Source: DATFVA01 sp963774455 (GTDB lineage Bacteria > Bacteroidota > Ignavibacteria > Ignavibacteriales > Ignavibacteriaceae). Taken from it: a DNA stretch of 64,000 nt. Below the pieces are notes generated by a model. It saw only the letters and a program-made list of their open reading frames with translations. It was not told where the DNA came from and did no database searches. The stretch is taken from the NCBI GenBank assembly GCA_963774455.1, contig CAVZFD010000003.1, forward strand, positions 372,001 through 436,000, in the 5' to 3' direction. This document shows positions 27,195-33,900 of the stretch, piece after piece (positions within the stretch are counted from its first letter, which is position 1; the number at the start of each line of letters is the position of its first letter). The position numbers were made by a program, and so were the translations under genes.

Positions 27195-27885
27195 GCTCAG
27201 TGGGATTTATTTCGGAATCTAAACGTGTTGTCATTCCGAATTTATTTCGGAATCCAAAGGTGTTGTCATTCTGAATTTATTTCGGAATCTAAAGGAACTG
27301 TCATTCCTAATTTATTTCGGAATCCAAAGGAACTGTCATTCCGAATTTATTTCGGAATCCAAAGGAATTATCATTCCGAATCTATTGCGGAATCCAAACG
27401 TGTTGTCATTCCGAATTTATTTCGGAATCTAAAGGAACTGTCATTCCGAATTTATTTCGGAATCCAAACGTGTTGTCATTCCGGATTTATTTCGGAATCC
27501 AAAGGTGTTGTCATTCTGAATTTATTTCGGAATCTAAAGGAACTGTCATTCCGAATTTATTTCGGAATCCAAAGGAACTGTCATTCCGGATTTATTTCGG
27601 AATCCAAAGGTGTTGTCATTCTGAATTTATTTCGGAATCCAAATGAATGGTCATTCCGAATTTATTTCGGAATCTAAAGGAACTGTCATTCCGAATTTAT
27701 TTCGGAATCTATAGGAACTGTCATTCCTAATTTATTTCGGAATCCAAATGAATGGTCATTCCGGATTTATTTCGGAATCCAAACGTGTTGTCATTCCGAA
27801 TTTATTTCGGAATCCAAAGGAATGGTCATTCCGAATTTATTTCGGAATCTAAACGTGTTGTCATTCCGAATTTATTTCGGAATCT
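27195..27885. repeat. Tandem array of about 20 palindromic 35-bp units
   Basis: Nineteen clear units begin at 27230 and recur every 35 bp exactly to 27860; a degenerate twentieth fits at 27195. Each has a 26-bp core and a 9-bp linker. The core reads GTCATTCCGAA, then TTTATTTCGG, then AATC followed by C or T; ATTCCGAA and TTCGGAAT pair into a stem around a short loop. Linkers come from a small set (AAACGTGTT, AAAGGTGTT, AAAGGAACT, AAATGAATG, AAAGGAATG and single variants). Core variants are CTGAA, CCTAA and CCGGA. Linkers are far too short and too repetitive for CRISPR spacers and no cas gene is present. The same core layout occurs singly at 22597 and 22711. Confidence 0.9.
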
Positions 27886-27951
27886 CATATATTTATTATC
27901 ACCTTACAAATATTCTTATATATACGATTACTCTAAACACCAGTTCAAAAA

Positions 27952-28887
27952 ATGCGCAGTGGAAAATTAGTCATACTAGCCGGCGGAATTTCTTCAAGGA
28001 TGAAAAAGTCCTTTAAGGAAATTTCAGCTAAGGATCCCACAGGGAGTAAAACCGCGGGGAGGGAAATTTCAGAGCAGGAGCCTCAGTACATAAACGAAAA
28101 ACTAATCAGGGATGCGGATGAAAAATCCAAAACAATGATAGGTGTAGGAAAAGATTCACGTCCGTTCCTGGATTATCTCTTATATAATGCACGGGAAACG
28201 GGTTACCGTGATATCGTGCTTGTAATAGGTGAAAATGATAATTCAATCAAAAAGTATTACGGTGATGAAGAAAATGATAATGAATTCAGGGGATTAATTA
28301 TCTCCTACGCGGTTCAGAAAATACCACAGGGACGAAATAAGCCATTAGGCACAGGCGACGCACTTTTTTGTGCGTTAAGAGCAAAACCTGAATGGGAGGG
28401 CAGCAGGTTTACTGTCTGCAACAGTGACAATCTTTATTCAATGAATGCTCTTTCCATAATGCTCGGTTCAGAATATCATGGTGCATTAATTGATTATGAC
28501 CGTTCGGCGCTGGAATTCGAACCATCCAGGGTTGAGAAGTTCGCAGTAACTGTAAAGGACGATGAAGGATTTTTAGTTAAAATTCTCGAAAAACCCTCAT
28601 CGGAACAAATAGAGGAACTGAAGGACCGGCACAGGTATGTGGGAGTAAGTATGAACCTCTTTTCGCTTGAGTATGATTTGATACTTCCGATTCTGGAAAA
28701 CCTGCCGATGCATCCGGTTAGGGAAGAAAAAGAGCTCCCTGAAGCAGTAAGCATTTTAGCTGACCGGTTTAAGTCAACAGTGTTTTGTTACCCGCTCGCA
28801 GAGCACGTCCCGGATCTTACAAGCAAGCATGACATAATTGAAGTTAAGAAATACCTTGAAAAAAATTACCCCGATTTTTCCTTCTGA
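27952..28887 (+). CDS. Sugar-1-phosphate nucleotidyltransferase-like protein
   Basis: The 311-residue cytoplasmic protein has a nucleotidyltransferase fold. The N-terminal LVILAGGISSRMKKSF stands for the usual GGxGxR loop. DSRPFLDYLLYNARETGYRD, the NTP-binding PLGTGDALFCAL and the metal-site FTVCNSDNLYS follow. NTP-transferases of this type join a sugar-1-phosphate to a nucleotide. It follows a GHMP kinase, so the pair could convert a free sugar to a nucleotide sugar (for example GalNAc to UDP-GalNAc or galactose to UDP-galactose). About 40 residues after the first loop are an unusual Lys/Glu-rich insertion. Downstream of the array it may still be co-transcribed with the kinase. The substrate is unknown. 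Confidence 0.75.
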   Translation: MRSGKLVILAGGISSRMKKSFKEISAKDPTGSKTAGREISEQEPQYINEKLIRDADEKSKTMIGVGKDSRPFLDYLLYNARETGYRDIVLVIGENDNSIKKYYGDEENDNEFRGLIISYAVQKIPQGRNKPLGTGDALFCALRAKPEWEGSRFTVCNSDNLYSMNALSIMLGSEYHGALIDYDRSALEFEPSRVEKFAVTVKDDEGFLVKILEKPSSEQIEELKDRHRYVGVSMNLFSLEYDLILPILENLPMHPVREEKELPEAVSILADRFKSTVFCYPLAEHVPDLTSKHDIIEVKKYLEKNYPDFSF

Positions 28888-29174
28888 TAAATATTTTAGC
28901 AAGCCGAATAATTCATCTTTTTAACTACCATTATCATCATTTCATCAAAAGATTGTTTTAACCAGAATCTGTGCTGAATAAATCAGGCAGCCGCTGGATA
29001 CACCATCTGCTTACTGGGTTTCTGCGGGGTCAAGGTAGAAAATCACAAAGGAAAACCTGAGATCAATTAAAATCGCACTGCCGGTGAAAAGCCTTTTGTT
29101 TGACTGTTGGCGCAAAATGATACAGTAATTTTTTGGAATTCTACTGTGTAAGTCATATCTAAAACCATTTCAGA
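28888..29174. other. Intergenic region without recognised gene
   Basis: No reading frame with coding character, no T-run terminator and no recognisable RNA motif was found between the nucleotidyltransferase stop and the 11-bp repeats. The stretch is AT-rich near 28888-28970 and mixed afterwards. Confidence 0.5.
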
Positions 29175-29218
29175 TACGCTCCACATACGCTCCACATACG
29201 CTTCACATACGCTTGACA
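29175..29218 (+). repeat. Four 11-bp direct repeats upstream of the DUF6266-like gene
   Basis: The units are TACGCTCCACA (29175), TACGCTCCACA (29186), TACGCTTCACA (29197) and TACGCTTGACA (29208), exactly 11 bp apart. The last unit supplies the -35 hexamer TTGACA of the promoter at 29213. The same unit in reverse complement recurs three times at 51289-51321 upstream of a minus-strand gene, so the orientation relative to the downstream gene is the same. Confidence 0.85.
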
Positions 29219-29241
29219 CTCAATTCCAACCTTAGTATATT
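29213..29241 (+). promoter_or_regulatory. Near-consensus sigma70-type promoter
   Basis: TTGACA (29213-29218), a 17-bp spacer (29219-29235) and TATATT (29236-29241) form a near-perfect housekeeping promoter ending 26 bp before the ATG at 29268. The -35 lies in the last of four 11-bp direct repeats, so a protein binding these repeats could control access to it. The call rests on sequence only. Confidence 0.6.
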
Positions 29242-29267
29242 TCGGGAAACAAAATATGTAGGTAATT

Positions 29268-29921
29268 ATGGCTCAAATTGGATCATCAGTAATCGGGGAA
29301 ATCAAAGGGAGAATCGGGGATTTTATATTCAGAATTCGGAATGGAAAGCAGGTCGCTTATTCACGCCCGATAAAACACAGGATGAGCAAATCAGTTAAGG
29401 CCAAAAAGGCAAGAAACAACTTTGCCTCAACTATTGCTTTAGCCATAGCTGTTAATGCGGTACCGAAGCTTAAGGAAATCTGGAAAAATGCCAAAGTGCC
29501 GGGCACAAATTCATACCAGAGATTGATAAAGAATAATGCAAAGCTTGTAAGTGAAGGCTTATTAACAATATCGAATAAGATCACCCCAGGAGGACTTCCG
29601 CTGAAACTGCATTCAGCAGAGGTTGAAAATAAAAAACTTGTCCTTTCATTCGAATGCCCTGCCAGTTCTGATCTTTCCTTCCCGGCAGTTCTGTTCATTT
29701 ATCTTTATTTCGGAAAGGAGTCGGGTTCGATCAGCACTTTTTTCAAGGAGATCACTGAACCTGCTCCCGGCGGAATTTACAGGCAGGAAGCAACAATAGA
29801 TCCCCGTACGAAGAGACTGCTCTCCAAAGATCCTTCGCCAATTGTATACATCGCTGTAGCTGGTGGGACTCCATCCAGGAAAAAGATCTACTGGACGAAC
29901 ACAGCAGCGGTAAAGATCTAA
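29268..29921 (+). CDS. DUF6266-like conserved hypothetical protein
   Basis: The 217-residue protein has no signal peptide. The N-terminal pattern MAQIGSSVIGEIKGRIGDF followed by RNGKQVAYSRP, a KxxxSKSVKAKKARNNFAST stretch, an Ala-rich helix (ALAIAVNAVPKLKEIW) and SYQRLIKNNAK resembles the DUF6266 family of Bacteroidota. That family has a similar IxG-x-GK-x-G start and RSxP motif. The C-terminal half (VENKKLVLSFECPASSDLSF to YIAVAGGTPSRKKIYWTN) is beta-rich. Molecular role is unknown. It stands alone with its own strong promoter. The resemblance is by eye, and I would not assign more than the family. Confidence 0.55.
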   Translation: MAQIGSSVIGEIKGRIGDFIFRIRNGKQVAYSRPIKHRMSKSVKAKKARNNFASTIALAIAVNAVPKLKEIWKNAKVPGTNSYQRLIKNNAKLVSEGLLTISNKITPGGLPLKLHSAEVENKKLVLSFECPASSDLSFPAVLFIYLYFGKESGSISTFFKEITEPAPGGIYRQEATIDPRTKRLLSKDPSPIVYIAVAGGTPSRKKIYWTNTAAVKI

Positions 29922-30354
29922 AAGGTAAATAGATCTATGAGCGCCCACGGCAAACACACGCAGGTAAGAGAAAGCAATCCCTGAAGGCTGGAGACTTAAT
30001 GAAAAGGTTCATCTGATAGAGAGTCTAATGGGGGATGGAACCCTGACAGGGATTCCATTAAAAAGCGGACTTCGGTGGATCTATTAACAATGGTCGCTTT
30101 GGGGCAATCTATCATTACTATAACCAGTCGCAGTAAATAAATAACAATTTTCCATTCTCAACTATTGCTTTTTGTAAATATTTAACCTAATATTTCACTC
30201 ATTCCCCTATTTAAGTTGTGTGACAGTACAATGCAGTGTCTATTTTCACTCAGAGCGTTGTGAAAATCCCCATTTATGCATGATTAGTCCTAACACAGGA
30301 CACATTAATAATTTTAGATTTAGTAATATAATTTAAACTCTCTGGAGGCGTACT
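29922..30354. other. 433-bp intergenic region with paired elements, no convincing gene
   Basis: A hairpin-forming stretch lies at 30036-30057 (TGGAACCCTG pairing with CAGGGATTCCA). AATAGATC near 29931 can pair with GATCTATT near 30078, which would enclose the stretch from about 29930 to 30087. A 39-codon open stretch (29968-30087) lacks a start codon. Downstream, 30100-30330 is AT-rich and probably holds the promoter of the next gene. I cannot match it to a known riboswitch or RNA. Confidence 0.35.
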
Positions 30355-30846
30355 ATGAAGTTAAAAGACAACTTTTTTGTCTTAATGGTATTCTTTGTGT
30401 TTTTTGCACAGATTCAAAGCCATTCCCAGTCATCCCCGGCTGAGATCAAAACTCTCTCGAAAAAAGCTGATGTCATTTTAACCGGGAAAGTAATAAGACA
30501 AAACTCTTCCTGGAACAGCGACAGATCACGGATATTCACAAATGTTGTGGTTCAGAAGAATGAATGTTTAAAGGGGGACTATCCTGAAAAAACCCTCGCT
30601 CTTATTACACCCGGCGGAGAAGTTGGGGATGTCGGTGAATTATATTCACATATGCCGGCATTTAAGAACGACGAAGAGGTATTACTATTTATTAAAAAAG
30701 ATAAAGATATGAAATATAAGGTTCTGGGGGGTGAAGAGGGAAAATTAACATTGTACCGGGATAAAAACGGCGTACTTATTACATCCTATAACCAGAAAAT
30801 ATCCTCGCTTAAAAAAGAAATTCAATCTTATATGAAAACGCAATAA
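30355..30846 (+). CDS. Small secreted protein paired with the metzincin gene
   Basis: The 163-residue protein is preceded by a strong ribosome binding site (CTGGAGGCGTACT before ATG). The signal peptide runs through FFVLMVFFVFFAQIQSHSQS. The mature part starts with a helix (PAEIKTLSKKADVILTGKV), then strands including ITPGGEVGDVGELYSHMP and FKNDEEVLLFIKK. The GGxxGxxGxxxxxxPxFxxxExVLLFI pattern occurs in small exported proteins often found beside matrixin-type metalloprotease genes, and here a metzincin-containing protein follows 58 bp later. A partner, inhibitor or chaperone role is possible; no function is established. Confidence 0.65.
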   Translation: MKLKDNFFVLMVFFVFFAQIQSHSQSSPAEIKTLSKKADVILTGKVIRQNSSWNSDRSRIFTNVVVQKNECLKGDYPEKTLALITPGGEVGDVGELYSHMPAFKNDEEVLLFIKKDKDMKYKVLGGEEGKLTLYRDKNGVLITSYNQKISSLKKEIQSYMKTQ

Positions 30847-30904
30847 GATTGACGGATTACCTGAATTACAACATTTACTAAAAAATTAAGACTGTGAGAA
30901 GCAC

Positions 30905-33900
30905 ATGAAAAGAATTTACAATAAATCTATTGCCTTGTTTTCTCTGCTGATATTTTTAATAAGCTGCAATTTATCTTTTGCAGATGATACTAATAATGCA
31001 TTCGTACTAAACGGTTTAACCAGCTCATTGAAAACACTCGATGGTGATCCCATCAACGGGGATGCCAACCAGAACGGCTTCGCATATTTTAATAGCAATT
31101 ATTCCGGCTCTAACAGAAAGATAACAGTAGATACGTGGGTATATCTTTTAGGCGATAATCCCGGTAAACAAATGACAATTATTACAAGAGCTGTTTCAGA
31201 CGGTTCTTCATTTTCAATGTATATTCAGGATGGTGCAGCCTATTTTTCCGTCGGGAACGGCACACCAATAAGTACTGCCAATACTTTTTCAGCATTACCC
31301 GCTTTTACCTGGATCCGGCTTACTGGAACATACGACGGAGCGCATCTGAAATTATACTATAACGGCGATTTGGCCGCTTCGTGCAGCGAATCATTAAATC
31401 AATGCTATACTAACGGAATTGGATTATTTATAGGTAATTATGAAGATAAAGCTTTTAACGGACTGATTGACGAAATCAGAATTTTTAAAACAGCATTGAC
31501 CTCAAGTCAGCTGCAGAGCTGCAATGGTGACGGAAATCCTTCTTCCTCAATCCCTTCTTCACTTATGCAGTACCTGTATGGGCGCTGGTCATTCACCGAA
31601 ATTACCGCCTATTACGGCGCTCCTGTTCTGAAGGATCTTTCTTCAAAGAAAAATTATCTAAGGATCAGCGATATTACTGATGTTGTGGAATCTGATCATT
31701 TGCCCTTTTTTGTCGTTAATTCCACCCAGGATTTACCGGACTTAAATCCCGGCGACGGTACAGCTGATGCCGGCGATGGGGTAGTTACTCTCAGATCTGC
31801 AATTCAGGAAGCAAATGTTTTACCGGGCAGACAGACTGTTTACTTTTATATTTTAGACAACGTTCTTCTGAGCCTGCAGCCTGTTTCAGCTTTACCGGAA
31901 ATAAGCGATGAAATAATCCTTGACGGTACGCTTCAGAGAGGATATAGCGGTACACCCCTAATAGAAACACAAGGTAGTTACGGAGGAATCGTAATAACCG
32001 GGGGAGGCAGCATTGTGCAGGGACTTTCGCTAGTCAGTTCATCAGGACCGGGACTTATTTTACCCGGGAGCGGAGGAAATAATATAACTTCTAACATTAT
32101 CTCGGGAATTACTATTGGTTCACCATCAAATAATATCAATGGAAATACTCTTTCAAATTCTACAGGGAATGGTATTTCTTTCATCGCAGGCGGCAATAAT
32201 AACCAGGTTGGCGTTTTAGCAGCCAATAATATCCTCAGCAATGCCGGCTATGGAGCAGCCCTTGACGGTGTAAATAATAATCTGATTGAAAATAACAATA
32301 TTTCTCTTAATGCTTCAGGCGGCGTCTCTTTAAACAGTTCAACTGCCAATACATTATCGGGAAATAATATTTCCGAAAATCAGGCTAACGGGATAGATAT
32401 TAATGGTGATAATAACATTTTAGAAAATAATAGTATTTCTTCCAATACCGGTTTCGGATTATCATTGATCTCCAGTGCTGGTAACCAGGTAATTGATAAT
32501 ACAATTAGTAATAATAACCTTGGAGGAATTTCTCTCACTAATAGTACCGGAACTTTCAGCGGCAACACGATTTCCGGAAATCTGTCGTCGGGTGTAGCTT
32601 TAAATTCATCAGATGAATCCATGTTTATAAGGAATACTATCTCCGGAAATTCAAACAACGGTGTAGTTATAAATGGAAGCAGTAATACTCTGGACAGCAA
32701 CGTGGTTAATAATAATAGTAGTGCGGGCATTTTCGTAGAATCAGGAAATAATAATTCAATACTTTACAATTCCATTTACGATAATACAGATTTGGGTATT
32801 AAACTTAATGCATCAGCGAACGAATCGCAGACGTACCCTACCTTAAACACGCTATACAGCTGGCAGGATGAAACTGCTTTACCTGATATAAGAGGAGGTA
32901 CAGCGATACAGGGAACCCTGAACAGTCTCCCGCAGCGGACATACAAGGTTCAATTATATTCTAATTCAGGCAGCACTGTAAGGGAAGGTCATAATTTTTT
33001 AGGTGAGATTGAAGTGACTACAGATATCGCCGGTGAAGCTGATTTCCTTGCCAACCTTAAAGACATTGTTCTCCAGACCGGTGAAGTGGTAAGCGCTACC
33101 GCAACTTTATTAGATAACTCGCTTAATGCCTTAAGTACTTCTGAATTCTCCGCATCTATACAGAGATCGGAAGATGAAGGAAATCATTATAAGGTTAACA
33201 CTACGATTGCAGGTATTCCCTTACACTGGAAGGACGGTGAGAGCAATTACCAGATAGCAGCTTCCGTAGTGTCCAGGGGATTCGATGCGGATCTTGAAAA
33301 TGGATTTAATACCTGGAATGGTCTTGAGCAGCTCACTTATTCCCGGAAGAATCTGGCTAATACAGAGAAGTGGGGCGGTAACGCGGACGGCGTGAACAAT
33401 ATCGTCTGGTTCCAGGATTCAGGCACGTGGGAGGACTCTACCGGGGCCCCAACAAATGTCCTGGCAGTTACCAGAGTCAGATATAATGCACTTAACGGTG
33501 AGATGACTGACATTGATATTGCATTTAACGGCGATCCGGTTTCTCTGACAACCGGTGAACATTTCTTATGGACCTCCAACTCTGATCCGAACAACCCGGA
33601 TCCCGACAAGCTGGATATACAGAATGTGGCTACACATGAGATCGGGCATTATTCAGGATTGGCTGATTTGTACAATCCCGGAGATATAAATTATACAATT
33701 GATTTGAAGAACAATAATCAAATCGCCACTATGTACGGCCGTATAGATAAAGGTGAAACCAATAAGAGGTATTTGCATCCTGAGTCGTACGTCAATCAAT
33801 TAGATGTGACAACTGACGATATCGGAGGTATCAATTATATCTACAGCCACCTGAATGATGTTTACTACGATGTTGTTTTGGTTTTTGATGGCTCAGCCGG

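Noticed and set aside
27195..27885. CRISPR array
   Set aside because: Linkers are only 9 bp, are reused many times, and no cas gene is in the window; the periodic unit is a palindromic tandem repeat.
27174..28016. Open frames of 64 to 167 codons across the 35-bp array
   Set aside because: They are products of the repeat. A 35-bp period shifts frame each unit, so the peptide cycles through the same three readings (such as VIPNLFRN and SFRIYFGIQ); there is no start context and no domain.
29968..30087. 39-codon open stretch with protein-like sequence (PEGWRLNEKVHLIESLM)
   Set aside because: It lacks a start codon, is preceded by a stop, and matches no family I know; it is mentioned only as intergenic content.
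29922..30100. Group II intron or c-di-GMP riboswitch
   Set aside because: A few short similarities were noticed but neither the conserved domain V nor the riboswitch core could be laid out.
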